A stretch of DNA of 64,000 nt, from positions 372,001 to 436,000 of the forward strand of contig JAUJEA010000005.1 of the NCBI GenBank assembly GCA_030442035.1. The letters are read 5' to 3'. Both the position numbers and the translations under genes were made by a program. The notes beneath the pieces are model-generated. The model did no database searches and was not told the origin of the DNA. It saw only the letters and a program-made list of their open reading frames with translations. Every line of letters begins with the position of its first letter. The first letter of the stretch is position 1. This document shows positions 27,498 to 36,827 of the stretch, in pieces. This DNA comes from Splendidivirga corallicola (GTDB lineage Bacteria > Bacteroidota > Bacteroidia > Cytophagales > Cyclobacteriaceae).

Positions 27498-27519
27498 ATC
27501 TATGAAGTTGATCATAGAT
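27498..27519. repeat. Small inverted repeat in the gldA / PNGase F gap
   Basis: ATCTATGA-6 nt-TCATAGAT, a perfect 8-bp palindrome in the 347-bp divergent gap. It could be an operator. Nothing else was recognised in this gap besides the gldA promoter box. Confidence 0.3.
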
Positions 27520-27712
27520 ATGTATTTCTTACAAAGAAACTTTTCCAGTTTCAGAGATTGAAATCAATACCCTGTCCTTGTCTGATCAATCAAAAAAGAA
27601 GCTTTCTGTTTAACATAATGTCGTTAAGATGACGTGGAACTTGCAGGGTTCCCGGAATGATCCCTGTCTTATCGAATATCAAGATTATTAACAAAAATCT
27701 TTTTTAAGCGAC

Positions 27713-28765
27713 ATGAAAATCCAACTTAACCAAGTTAATACCGGTACATTTTTCCTTAGTTTCATAGTGTTAGCCATTTTTATAGCAAGCTGTAAAAGTG
27801 AGGATGATTCGACACCCAAGGTTGTCGTACCTGATACACTAACGGTCACTACTTTTAACAAAAGCCATCACTTTTTTGCTGGTTGGAGTGCTGAGGACAA
27901 TTTGAGGACCATTCAACAAGATTTTGAATTTCCGGAATCACTTGATGATTATGATAAAATATTCATGGAAATTCAATTAGAATGCCCCGGTAACGGTTGT
28001 GACCCCTGGGACAGAGCAGCATTTATCGAAATGATTACCGAGGAAAATGGTCAGGAAAAAATATATGAAATCGGAAGATATATTACACCATACAAAATAG
28101 GCTGTAATTGGACGATTGATGTGAGCGACTATAGAAATTTACTGCAGGGAACGGTATCACTAAAATCACACATTGATACCTGGACAAATCCGGGTTGGTC
28201 ATTGACCGTAAATTTCAAGTTTATTGAAGGCGAACCGGAATACAGCAATATACAGGTAGAAAATCTATGGTATACACAAGGTGTCGCGTACGGAGTCCCT
28301 GAAAAACCAATTCCATATCCGGATGGCAATGTAGATATCCATTCCAATGCACAAAAAGTAAAAGTGAAAATAGTGACTACAGGCCATAGCTTTGGAAACA
28401 CAGGAAATGCTGCCGAATTTTTTCCAGCCGATCATCAGTTGATGATCAACAATGAGGCTAAATTCACACATCATCTCTGGAGATCAGATTGTGCGCAAAA
28501 TCCCTGTTCCCCGCAATTTGGAACGTGGAAATTCGCCAGAGCGGGCTGGTGCCCCGGCGCTGATGTAATACCTGAAGAATTTGATATTACAAATAACATC
28601 TCTCCCGGTGAAACGATAAATCTGAAATACCAACTCATGGATTATACAAACGAATGCCGCAGAGACAATCCCAACTGTGTTACAGGAGTTAACTGCAGCG
28701 ATTGTGAAAACCCTCCCGGAGAACCCTTTTATCGGATCTCCGTGCAGGTAATTAGTTATATATAG
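27713..28765 (+). CDS. PNGase F-like (peptide-N-glycosidase) lipoprotein
   Basis: This 350-aa protein has a lipoprotein signal ending in IASC (Cys24). It shows motifs of the PNGase F family: ECPGNGCDPWDRAA (Asp97 at the position of the known catalytic Asp), TTGHSFGNTGNAAEF and a C-terminal half with GTWKFARAGWCPGADV. PNGase F removes N-glycans from Asn of glycoproteins. Many Cys residues in the mature part fit disulfide-bonded exported enzymes. The two-domain jelly-roll length matches. Activity on glycoproteins is inferred; some homologues have no known substrate. Confidence 0.82.
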   Translation: MKIQLNQVNTGTFFLSFIVLAIFIASCKSEDDSTPKVVVPDTLTVTTFNKSHHFFAGWSAEDNLRTIQQDFEFPESLDDYDKIFMEIQLECPGNGCDPWDRAAFIEMITEENGQEKIYEIGRYITPYKIGCNWTIDVSDYRNLLQGTVSLKSHIDTWTNPGWSLTVNFKFIEGEPEYSNIQVENLWYTQGVAYGVPEKPIPYPDGNVDIHSNAQKVKVKIVTTGHSFGNTGNAAEFFPADHQLMINNEAKFTHHLWRSDCAQNPCSPQFGTWKFARAGWCPGADVIPEEFDITNNISPGETINLKYQLMDYTNECRRDNPNCVTGVNCSDCENPPGEPFYRISVQVISYI

Positions 28766-28771
28766 TCTTGT

Positions 28772-29473
28772 TTATCGCCTTTTTCCCTTAGGCCTTAATG
28801 GTCTCACTTCAATGTCTATATGATGATAGTTATCGGGTGTTTGTAAGACATGCAGGATGGTACTGGCAATGTCTTGAGGCATCATCATATTGTCATTGGC
28901 CTCAACTGAGGCGATGTCATCAAAGAAATTGGTTTTTACGGAGCCCGGATAAATACAGGTTACCTTGATCCCGAACTCGCGGAGTTCTTTATACATTGCA
29001 TGCGAAATCCCAGTCACCGCATGTTTTGTTCCGCAGTATCCGGCCATGAAAGGGATTCCTGTGTTCCCCGCTATGGATCCAATATTAATTATGTGTCCCT
29101 GATCATTTTTCTTCATTTGGGGTACCATCAACCTGGAGCAATAAAAAATTCCATGGACATTTGTTTCAAACATACTGTGCCATTGTTCCAGTGTTGTTTC
29201 TTCAAAAGCTGATTCAAATCCCAAACCTGCATTGTTGATCAGTATGTCAATATCTTCACCGTGATCTTCAATCGTTTTGTTATAGGAAGAAAGCACGGAA
29301 TCGTAGTTGCTAACATCCGTTTCATAAAAGAAACAATTCGGGTGATCAATTTTGGGTGCACTACGGCCCCACCCCACTACTATAACACCTTGTTTCAAAA
29401 GTGTCTTAATTGTTGCAAAACCTATACCTTTACTTACACCGGTTACAACAGCCACTTTATTTTTCAGCTCCAT
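28772..29473 (-). CDS. Short-chain dehydrogenase/reductase
   Basis: This 233-aa SDR has the cofactor motif TGVSKGIG (~11-18), NNAG (~80), the catalytic Ser in NIGSIAG and the YxxxK pair in GYCGTKHA. It oxidises or reduces an alcohol/carbonyl with NAD(P). The RSAPKID stretch after strand 2 (Arg rather than Asp) favours NADPH. The substrate is unknown. It ends 6 nt from the PNGase-like gene's stop, convergent. Confidence 0.92.
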   Translation of the reverse strand: MELKNKVAVVTGVSKGIGFATIKTLLKQGVIVVGWGRSAPKIDHPNCFFYETDVSNYDSVLSSYNKTIEDHGEDIDILINNAGLGFESAFEETTLEQWHSMFETNVHGIFYCSRLMVPQMKKNDQGHIINIGSIAGNTGIPFMAGYCGTKHAVTGISHAMYKELREFGIKVTCIYPGSVKTNFFDDIASVEANDNMMMPQDIASTILHVLQTPDNYHHIDIEVRPLRPKGKRR

Positions 29474-29491
29474 ATTTTTGATTCTTTTTTT

Positions 29492-29499
29492 TATGTTTG
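29492..29499 (+). promoter_or_regulatory. Candidate promoter -7 box for the acyloxyacyl hydrolase gene
   Basis: TATGTTTG fits TAnnTTTG and ends 19 nt before the ATG at 29519. A second match, TATTTTTG, lies at 29473-29480. An inverted repeat GTTTG-TT-CAAAC overlaps the first box. Confidence 0.5.
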
Positions 29500-29518
29500 T
29501 TCAAACAAGCAAATAAAT

Positions 29519-30640
29519 ATGAACAAAAAGATATTTATTTGGTCAGCTTCCACAATATTCCTGTTTTTCTGTCTCATTTTCAAGGCTAATTCACAAACAC
29601 AGGAAACAACCAAGCCATATACCTATACGGTCGGTGGTAATGTTTTCAAAGGCTTCATCATGAAACATGATGAAATCATTGGTCATTTAGTACAGGGGCA
29701 TCCTACCGGCTTTGAATTATTTATCAACAAAAATACTTACGGCAATAAAGATTGGGAGCACAGATTTAACTACCCGGATATCGGCGTATCGCTGACCTAT
29801 TTTGATTTAAAAAATGAAACAATCGGCAAAGTGATCTCAGCCACATCCTACTTGGACTTTTATCTGCGCAGAAAAAGAAAGAGCAATGTAATACTTAAAA
29901 TAGGTACAGGCCTGGCTTACAATACCAATCCCTATAACAGGGAAACCAACAACAAAAACAATGTTATCAGCAGTAGATTGAGTTTTGCCTTACAGGGAAG
30001 AATAGGTTATCATTTTAAGTTGAATGATCGGTTAAAACTGACCAGTTCACTTACCCTTTCACATTTTTCCAACGGAGCGTTCAGGCTTCCCAACAAAGGG
30101 ATCAATATCGTCTCAGCCAATTTTGGGACTTCTTATAAGCTCGAGAGGACCAGTCCAGAATTGTCACCGGAAAACAACCAAACTACCATATCCTCAGAGA
30201 TAAAGTATAATATTAATTTATCCGCCGGAGTAAAAGAGGTAATTCCTGTTGGAAGCAAAAAGTATCCCTTTTTTACCCTATCAATGTATGCCGATAAGAA
30301 AATCAATACGCAAAGTGCTCTTAATCTAGGCATGGATTTCTTTTATAGCCTGGCCGTGAAGCAGGAGGTTAAAACAGACAGAGATCTCGCCGGTGATGAT
30401 AACCCGGATTTCAAACAAGTAGGCCTGGTAGTCGGACACGAACTTTTTGTAAGCAAAATTTCATTATTGACCCAATTGGGCATTTATGTATATAAACCTT
30501 ATAAGTCTACAGGGCAACCAATTTATCAGCGATATGGATTAAAGTATTATCTAAATAATAAATATTATGCAGGAGTGTTACTCAAGGCGCATCTAGGCGT
30601 AGCTGATAATGTCGAGTGGACTTTTGGTATAAGGTTCTAA
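29519..30640 (+). CDS. PagL-like acyloxyacyl hydrolase (outer-membrane)
   Basis: This 373-aa protein starts at ATG 29519; the frame extends upstream but would run through the SDR gene and lacks a signal there. The signal peptide ends at ANSQ (~25). The segment LSHFSNGAFRLPNKGIN contains His182 and Ser184 in the HxSN...PNxG arrangement of PagL/acyloxyacyl hydrolases, which remove an acyl chain from lipid A. The rest alternates as a beta barrel and is longer than PagL (~170 aa), as in other Bacteroidota members. The lipid A substrate is inferred. Confidence 0.75.
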   Translation: MNKKIFIWSASTIFLFFCLIFKANSQTQETTKPYTYTVGGNVFKGFIMKHDEIIGHLVQGHPTGFELFINKNTYGNKDWEHRFNYPDIGVSLTYFDLKNETIGKVISATSYLDFYLRRKRKSNVILKIGTGLAYNTNPYNRETNNKNNVISSRLSFALQGRIGYHFKLNDRLKLTSSLTLSHFSNGAFRLPNKGINIVSANFGTSYKLERTSPELSPENNQTTISSEIKYNINLSAGVKEVIPVGSKKYPFFTLSMYADKKINTQSALNLGMDFFYSLAVKQEVKTDRDLAGDDNPDFKQVGLVVGHELFVSKISLLTQLGIYVYKPYKSTGQPIYQRYGLKYYLNNKYYAGVLLKAHLGVADNVEWTFGIRF

Positions 30641-30719
30641 ATATGCCATTATCAAAGTTGACCTGGAAATAAAATGTAATGGTGATTATTTAAGTTTCCA
30701 CAGCATAATTGCAAAAAAT

Positions 30720-31463
30720 ATGAAAAGATTCATTTACCGGATTTTTGTTTATCTCAATCTTCTTGTGTTTACCGCAAGTTGCAATGATCCGGATTCTTTT
30801 GATTGTGTAAAAAAGACAGGCGAGGTCATCGAAGAAGAAAGAATCCTGGAAACCTTTACAAAGCTTGTTATACATCATGATATAAACGTGTCTCTTTTAA
30901 ATGGTGACAATCAAAAGGTAATAGTCAAGGCCGGAGAGAATCTTATGTCCAAAATTAGCCTGGAAGTTGAAGGCAATGAGTTGGTGATACGGAACAACAA
31001 CACTTGCAATTGGACCAGGTCGTATGGAGGCATTGACGTCTTTGTCACATCTAATGATCTGACTTACATTAAGAGTAGTGGTTCAGGAAATATAAATTCA
31101 GTCGATACATATCATATTGAAAAACAGTTGAACATTGAATGTAAAGATGGATCAGGAGATTTCAATCTGGACGTAAGCGGTAATAAACTTGTGGTGGTAA
31201 ACAACAGTTTGGCCAATATCAATTTAAGTGGCTCAATAACGAATCTGACGGTTGGTTATTATTATAACTATGGCAGATGTCATGCCCGGGATTTGGTAGC
31301 TCAGAATATTTTCATCAATCATCTCGGTGTTAATGACATTCTTGTTAAAAGCAACAATAAAATAAGAGGTAATATTGAAAGTACCGGAAATGTCATATAC
31401 TACGGCAATGCTAATGATGTAAAAATGAATATCACTGGCACGGGGCAATTAATTAAAATGTAG
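30720..31463 (+). CDS. DUF2807 'head GIN' lipoprotein
   Basis: This 247-aa lipoprotein has a signal ending TASC (Cys21) and a right-handed beta-helix-like domain with repeated short strands (IKSSGSGNINSVDTY, CKDGSGDFNLDVSG, STGNVIYYGNAND), typical of DUF2807. These proteins are probably surface or periplasmic and their role is not established. The gap before it is only 80 bp, so it may be co-transcribed with the acyloxyacyl hydrolase. Confidence 0.87.
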   Translation: MKRFIYRIFVYLNLLVFTASCNDPDSFDCVKKTGEVIEEERILETFTKLVIHHDINVSLLNGDNQKVIVKAGENLMSKISLEVEGNELVIRNNNTCNWTRSYGGIDVFVTSNDLTYIKSSGSGNINSVDTYHIEKQLNIECKDGSGDFNLDVSGNKLVVVNNSLANINLSGSITNLTVGYYYNYGRCHARDLVAQNIFINHLGVNDILVKSNNKIRGNIESTGNVIYYGNANDVKMNITGTGQLIKM

Positions 31464-31599
31464 CTTCCATATAAGTAGATAAAAAGACCCGATCAGCTAT
31501 TGCAATCCATATCGATACAGTCATCTTCTCTGGGTATAAAACAATTCAGTCAATTCCCATTCCAGTTATACTCTGAATTAAAGTTCCATACAACTCCGA

Positions 31600-31640
31600 A
31601 CGTCCCAAAAGTGTTCATATTCGTGACACTTTTGGGACGT
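31600..31640. repeat. Perfect 15-bp inverted repeat in the 31.5-kb gap
   Basis: ACGTCCCAAAAGTGT (31600-31614) pairs perfectly with ACACTTTTGGGACGT (31626-31640), with an 11-nt loop. No T-run follows, so it is not a standard terminator. The rest of the 310-bp gap between the DUF2807 and Ig-like genes shows nothing recognisable. Confidence 0.7.
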
Positions 31641-31773
31641 TTCCGAACAGGGTTAGATAATCTTTGAAAATTCAAAAAACATAATAACCTGATAATCAGC
31701 AATTTAATTTTTTGGCATCAATGTAGCCTAACGCAAACCAGGTCAAATTTTTAAATACTCAAAAAACAACGAC

Positions 31774-32403
31774 ATGAAAAATCTATTAAAACAATCATTT
31801 CTAGTATTATTAGCTGTATGTTCAACTTTAGGATCTGTTCAATCTTTTGCAAATGGAAAAAACGATGATCCTGAAAAAGGCAGTGAGAAGCTAACTTTCA
31901 ATTTAGGTTCCTTCAAAGACACCAATAAAATTATTTTGGGGGTTGAAAATAACACTACCGAAAAGATAACAATCAAGTTCTATGATGAATCGGGAAAGCA
32001 CATCTTTACCGATACTCATAAGAATACCAAAAAAATGCTGAGAAAATATGATTTCTCTGCAAATGGTCCAGGTACTTACACAGTTAAAATTGTAGCCGGT
32101 GATGTTGTCAAGACTGACAAATTTGAGGTTGGTGCTTCTAGTAAGGCTCAGGAAGCTCAATTTGGAGCTTACTTCTCTTCACAACTTAAAGGAGGAAAAA
32201 TTCACGTTTCTTACTACAACGCAGAAAAACCAGTTCGTTTAAAAATATCTGATGCCAATGGTAAACAATTGTTCAGCCAAGTTCTTTCAAAAAATGCAGA
32301 TTTCAGCAGTTATGTTAATGTTTCTAAACTCGCTGCAGGCGACTATACAATGAGCCTTGAGAGTAACGGACAGAGCATCGAAAATGAGCTAACCATAAAC
32401 TAG
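31774..32403 (+). CDS. Secreted protein with two Ig-like repeats
   Basis: This 209-aa protein has a signal peptide (~1-27, ending FANG). The mature part consists of two beta-sandwich repeats of about 80 residues with similar ends: IKFYDESGKHIFTD...GTYTVKIVAGD and LKISDANGKQLFSQ...GDYTMSLESNG. They resemble the T9SS C-terminal sorting-domain fold, but without the final Lys-rich end. The function is unknown; a small abundant surface or periplasmic protein is plausible, since it has its own strong terminator. Confidence 0.7.
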   Translation: MKNLLKQSFLVLLAVCSTLGSVQSFANGKNDDPEKGSEKLTFNLGSFKDTNKIILGVENNTTEKITIKFYDESGKHIFTDTHKNTKKMLRKYDFSANGPGTYTVKIVAGDVVKTDKFEVGASSKAQEAQFGAYFSSQLKGGKIHVSYYNAEKPVRLKISDANGKQLFSQVLSKNADFSSYVNVSKLAAGDYTMSLESNGQSIENELTIN

Positions 32404-32418
32404 TTTTTGTAAATTTCC

Positions 32419-32458
32419 AAGAAAGCCGGTTCCTAACAAGGAGCCGGCTTTCTTTTTT
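32419..32458 (+). terminator. Intrinsic terminator after the Ig-like protein gene
   Basis: AAGAAAGCCGGTTCC and GGAGCCGGCTTTCTT form a 15-bp stem with one G-T pair and a 6-nt loop; a T-run follows. Confidence 0.93.
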
Positions 32459-32512
32459 CCCGAATTTATATTTCCTGTGTAAAAGAATACTGTGATTGCC
32501 TTAAAAGTAAAA

Positions 32513-32542
32513 TGCCCGACACATAGTGAGGATTGTCGGGCA
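32513..32542 (-). terminator. Likely terminator of the two-component regulator
   Basis: TGCCCGAC and GTCGGGCA form an 8-bp stem; on the minus strand it is followed by ATTTTACTTTT. It lies about 235 nt after the response regulator stop, in a 375-bp gap that otherwise shows no gene. Confidence 0.55.
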
Positions 32543-32778
32543 CTTAGCTGTTAGAAAGGGACCTTTGCTTTTTATTATAAACAAATTTAAGTGATTCAAT
32601 AGCCTTATAAAACCGTATAAATACCTAAAATCAAAAAAATATAAGTCAAAATTAATACTTCCAAAAATTATTTTTTGATACAATAAATTTTTAATTAAAT
32701 AATTTTATTCACCTTAGAATAAAGATTAAAGAAAAATTTTATCCTTAAATAGTATGAAACATCAATTTAAGCAAATCG

Positions 32779-33435
32779 TTAGTCTACCAAGCCATTTTTT
32801 AAGGCAAAACGTACCAAACCAGCAGTATTCTTAACCCCTACTTTATCTAAAAGTTTGTATCTGTAACCCTCAACAGTCCTTTGGCTCAAGAACAATTTGC
32901 GTCCTATTTCTGCATTGGTGAAACCCTGACATATCAATTCCAACACCTCGTATTCCCGATCACTTAAAGTGATATTTTCGGTATCTTTTCGTATTTTATG
33001 TTTGGATCTTTTGTTGATCAATCCATTCAAGACAATTTCCGAAATCTCACGATTGAAATAGAACCCTTTCATCATGACCGTTTTTATGGCATTCTCAACT
33101 TCATCTATTTCTGCATTCTTCAACAAATAACCATTTGCTCCCATATCCACTAAGTGCGTAATAAACTTTTCATCATCGTGCATGGTTAACATGATAACTT
33201 TAATCTCGGGATATTTGGCAATGATCAATTTGGTGCATTCAATACCATCCATCACTGGCATTTTGATATCCATCAAAATCACATCTGGCTGCTTGGTTTC
33301 CAATATTTCCATTAGATGTTCGCCATTTTCAGCTTGATCAATAACTTCCATTTCCGGAATGTCTTCCAATATGGCTGTTATGCCTCTTCTGAACAATTCA
33401 TGATCATCCGCTATAATAAGCTTTATCTTTTTCAT
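32779..33435 (-). CDS. NarL/LuxR-type response regulator
   Basis: This 218-aa protein has a receiver domain with phospho-acceptor Asp56 (DVILMDIKMPVMDG), the acidic pair ADD at 9-11 and the conserved Lys in GYLLKN, then a LuxR-type HTH (LSDREYEVLELICQGFTNAE...SQRTVEGYRYKL). It would bind DNA when phosphorylated by the neighbouring kinase at 33636-34457. The targets are unknown. The gap to the kinase is about 200 bp. Confidence 0.95.
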   Translation of the reverse strand: MKKIKLIIADDHELFRRGITAILEDIPEMEVIDQAENGEHLMEILETKQPDVILMDIKMPVMDGIECTKLIIAKYPEIKVIMLTMHDDEKFITHLVDMGANGYLLKNAEIDEVENAIKTVMMKGFYFNREISEIVLNGLINKRSKHKIRKDTENITLSDREYEVLELICQGFTNAEIGRKLFLSQRTVEGYRYKLLDKVGVKNTAGLVRFALKNGLVD

Positions 33436-33635
33436 GTGTTTAATTTTTGTAGCCCATAGAAAGTGTGTCGTTTAAGCTTGATCGTCTGGTTCATCCTCCC
33501 CAGCGAGCCGGGTTTCGGAGATAGTCTACTTCATATGATTAAAAATTTATAGACTGGAAAAGGTGGGTTTTGAGTATATTCATCACCCCATTTATATTTA
33601 AACCTCAATTAACAAGGTCTTATGTTTTGTCCGCT

Positions 33636-34457
33636 TTACGCAAGAACTTTTTTCTCACTGGATTGTTCCTTACTTATTTTAACCTGGGCAAAAGTTCCCT
33701 TTGACAAAGAGCTTTTATACTCCAAAGTTCCATCTAACATACTTACCCTGCTTCGAATATTTTTAAGACCTAACCCCTTAGCTGCATTCTTCCCACCATC
33801 TACTTTATTGATACTAAATCCCTGACCATTATCTTCTACAGTCAATTTCACTATATCATCTGCAATTTCCAAGTCTATCAGGATCTCTGTAGCGCTGGCA
33901 TGTTTAATTGCATTATTGATCAGTTCCTGAGCAATTCTAAATAAAGCCAGCTCAATTTCCTTATCAATGGGCTCTTCAAATTTTAAATAATTAAATTTAA
34001 TCAAATGCGGAGAAGTATTGTTAATTTTATCTGAAAGCTCTTTTATTGCCTCAATCAAACCGAATTCATTTAAGGTGGAAGGCAACAGATCCCTCGATAT
34101 CCTTTTCACATTCAAAATTATTTCATCAATCAATGCCTTAATCTCCTCGGTAGAATCCTTAAGCGTCCTATCTCTTGCCTTTTCACTTGCCCTACTTGCA
34201 TTTAAGCGAACAAGCGACAACATTGCCCCTACATCGTCATGGAGGTCTTCTGCTATTCTTCTCCTTTCTTGCTCTTGTGCTTCTATGGACGCCTGGAGCA
34301 TTTCCTTTTGATAAGCATTTTTAAGCTCCTGTAGTCTAGCCTTTTCGGTTAAAACCTTTTTCTTGTAAATATATACAAGTAGCACCAGAGAAAGCATGCC
34401 CATAGTGCCTGCTATAACCAATAAGAAGAAGTTTATTTCAGCTGAGACCTCTTCCAT
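33636..34457 (-). CDS. NarX-type sensor histidine kinase (HisKA_3)
   Basis: This 273-aa kinase has one N-terminal TM helix (~9-31), a coiled-coil linker (~35-65) and the HisKA_3 box RRRIAEDLHDDVGAML with phospho-acceptor His73, then an ATPase domain with NAIKHA, EDNGQGF and GLGLKNI. It has no large sensor domain, so the membrane helix or another protein probably supplies the signal. It is encoded upstream of, and in the same direction as, the NarL-type regulator, so the two form a pair. Confidence 0.95.
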   Translation of the reverse strand: MEEVSAEINFFLLVIAGTMGMLSLVLLVYIYKKKVLTEKARLQELKNAYQKEMLQASIEAQEQERRRIAEDLHDDVGAMLSLVRLNASRASEKARDRTLKDSTEEIKALIDEIILNVKRISRDLLPSTLNEFGLIEAIKELSDKINNTSPHLIKFNYLKFEEPIDKEIELALFRIAQELINNAIKHASATEILIDLEIADDIVKLTVEDNGQGFSINKVDGGKNAAKGLGLKNIRSRVSMLDGTLEYKSSLSKGTFAQVKISKEQSSEKKVLA

Positions 34458-34514
34458 AAACGATAATTATAATTACATCTATTCTCAAAAAAAATGGATC
34501 AGCGCCTTTAAACA

Positions 34515-34539
34515 TCATTCTGATGTTCTTTCAGAATGA
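34515..34539. repeat. Small inverted repeat upstream of the PorT-like gene
   Basis: TCATTCTG and CAGAATGA pair perfectly around a 9-nt loop in the 310-bp divergent gap between the sensor kinase and the beta-barrel gene. No other feature was recognised in this gap. Confidence 0.3.
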
Positions 34540-34767
34540 AAATACTAAAGATAAATAGAAATAATTTGTCAGAAAAATCGATTCCTAACTGAAAGGATCG
34601 GTTCTCTCCCAGTCAAAGAAGTTGTTCAATCACGAGTTCAATCCAATGAAAACAAGTATTCTTTGAAGTTTTTCAATGTTATAATAAGTATAAGTAACTC
34701 AATCGTTTTATTTTTGACGGATTATAAACTTTGTTATCAATATTGGATTGAAGTTTGTTAGGAATTT

Positions 34768-35457
34768 GTGAATCTAAACAAAGCGAACTTGATTAAACGT
34801 ATTCTGTTTTTAGCCTTATCTCTGAATATTGTCATCCATTGTGAATCCGAAGCCCAGGCATCATTTGGTGTAAGACAGGGTGTTGTCTTTTCCCAGGTCC
34901 TTTTCGATGATGTTGACATACAATTCAATACCGATGTGCCACAACGACAAAAACAGGGAAATGTAACCGGAATTATCTTTAAATACTTTGCTCAGCCAAA
35001 TATTGGTATTCAGGCAGAATTAAACATTATTGAGAAAGGCTGGATACAGAAACTTGATGATGGTAAGGAATTCGAAACTACGCTTAATTATCTACAACTA
35101 CCTTTGCTTACACATTTATATATTGGCAAAGGTAAATTCAAACCAATACTGTTGGCCGGACCATACTTTAGTATGCTATATGATTCCAAACGGAGTGCCA
35201 TTCAAGATGACCAGAAAGAGCAAATTAAATTTCAATATTCAGAATCAGAAGATAATCAATACGAATTTGGAATTTCAGGTGGACTGGGCTTAGCCTTTGA
35301 CAGCTCCATTGGAACTTTTCAGGTTGATGTGAGGTTTAGTCCGGGCTTGACTAACATATTAAATAAAGATGCTGAGATGAATCCAACTTCCTCAAAAAAT
35401 CAACTCCTTGAATTTTCCGCCTCTTATTTATTTAGATTTAGCAAAAAGGACAAATAG
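34768..35457 (+). CDS. PorT-like outer-membrane beta-barrel protein
   Basis: This 229-aa protein starts at GTG 34768; no in-frame ATG comes before the signal peptide (cleavage near SEAQA, ~32). The mature sequence alternates as an eight-strand barrel and resembles PF13568 members: SFGVRQGVVFS, IGIQAELNIIEKGW and LLTHLYIGKGKFKPILLAGPY, with an aromatic C-terminus (LFRFSKKDK). It is an outer-membrane protein of unknown function. Confidence 0.8.
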   Translation: MNLNKANLIKRILFLALSLNIVIHCESEAQASFGVRQGVVFSQVLFDDVDIQFNTDVPQRQKQGNVTGIIFKYFAQPNIGIQAELNIIEKGWIQKLDDGKEFETTLNYLQLPLLTHLYIGKGKFKPILLAGPYFSMLYDSKRSAIQDDQKEQIKFQYSESEDNQYEFGISGGLGLAFDSSIGTFQVDVRFSPGLTNILNKDAEMNPTSSKNQLLEFSASYLFRFSKKDK

Positions 35458-35488
35458 ATAAAAAATTTTACTGCCAGTACTTTTATTA

Positions 35489-36541
35489 TTATTTACCGAA
35501 CGCTTCTTTGCTATGTGAAAGACTTGTAGAGAAAACAGGGAAACTAATTTTCACCAATGCATAAAAACTTCTCTTTTTGATCCCCGGTCTATAACCCATT
35601 TCTGCACCATAGGCCCAGCCAAACTCTCTATTGAACTTACCTTCCATTCCTGCTCTGAAGCCAAGTTTGCTCGTCTTTATCGGCTCGGATGAAAAGGTTT
35701 GACCGTTGTACAGAATATCCTCTACGTTTACGGAAGGAGCAAAAATGATGTCCAGAAAGGTGGTGAATATTAAATCACTCGCTAATTCACTATAAGATTT
35801 GTCCGGTTTGATAGCAAAGTTTTTGATCCATGCTGATGAACCACCCAGGTAGACTGCTTTGGCATCAAAATTCCCGAATATGATAGCATCAGTATCAATC
35901 GGATTGCCATCCGTGTCGACGAGGGAACTACCCTGGCTTTCCAGGGCACGATTCAAATCTGTGGAAGTATCAAATGCCAACCCTCCTACACGAACACCAT
36001 AGATCTTTCTAACTTTTGATGGCACAGAGCTATGATCAGGAACTTTCGCCGCCCATTTTCTTCCTTTGTAACGTTTGGAATATAGAATGATTTTTGTTTC
36101 AGTGTCCTCTTCTTTATCAACCACATGATAAGTGGCCCCCAATTCATAATAGTTATATACACTGGGTATATTATCCACATTACTATTCTTCTCAGCAATA
36201 TCTCTTGAAAAATCAAACTTTGAAGTATAGGTTTTGCGGGCATGACCCCTGAAATCCAGCTTATCTTTCAAATAGTAATGCGCCTCCAGACCAAACCCAA
36301 CATTCACATTGGCTACATATAGTTCTCCATACAAAGGCTGGAACATAATAAATAACTTGTTGATGCTATACGGTTCGTCGTAAAGTTCCTCATAGGTGAA
36401 GGTATTTCCTTGACTTCCCCTAAATTGAGCAGATACAGGTGTGGTTCCTATATAGATAAAAGCACAAAGTGCAAAAGCGGCACTCATTCTTTTAAAAACT
36501 ACTCCACGTTTTAAAGTAAAAATCATCGTTAATACACCCAT
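35489..36541 (-). CDS. Exported protein, probable outer-membrane beta-barrel, unknown function
   Basis: This 350-aa protein has a signal peptide cleaved near PVSAQ. Alternating strands such as GELYVANVNVGFGLEAHYYL, TYHVVDKEEDTETKIILYSK and EFGWAYGAEMGYRPGIKKRS and the terminal FYALVKISFPVF suggest a barrel. No family is recognised. Met6 or Met19 (at 36526 or 36487) could be the real start; Met19 gives a more typical signal peptide. It is convergent with the PorT-like gene, 31 nt apart. Confidence 0.65.
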   Translation of the reverse strand: MGVLTMIFTLKRGVVFKRMSAAFALCAFIYIGTTPVSAQFRGSQGNTFTYEELYDEPYSINKLFIMFQPLYGELYVANVNVGFGLEAHYYLKDKLDFRGHARKTYTSKFDFSRDIAEKNSNVDNIPSVYNYYELGATYHVVDKEEDTETKIILYSKRYKGRKWAAKVPDHSSVPSKVRKIYGVRVGGLAFDTSTDLNRALESQGSSLVDTDGNPIDTDAIIFGNFDAKAVYLGGSSAWIKNFAIKPDKSYSELASDLIFTTFLDIIFAPSVNVEDILYNGQTFSSEPIKTSKLGFRAGMEGKFNREFGWAYGAEMGYRPGIKKRSFYALVKISFPVFSTSLSHSKEAFGK

Positions 36542-36827
36542 ACGTTAAGTAAACCTACTTGATTAATCTACCCCAAAGGTTTGTAAAGAGATACTTTAGG
36601 GTCCTGTCATTTGTAAATATAAATCAATAAGATATGCAAATAAATGCATTTGGAATGATTACCTCACATGCAAGATTTTATAGCAAAAAGTGTCATAATC
36701 TTAAAAATCTCCGGATTTCCAGGGTGTTCAATAAAGGCTGGTGATTGTAAAAAATTTATTTAAATCGAATTAATAATTGAACTATTTTTACTATTTTTAA
36801 GATTATTTCAATGTAAAAACAACCCTT

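Noticed and set aside
29261-29518. 86-codon upstream extension of the acyloxyacyl hydrolase frame
   Set aside because: It runs through the opposite-strand SDR gene and ends before a proper signal peptide at ATG 29519.
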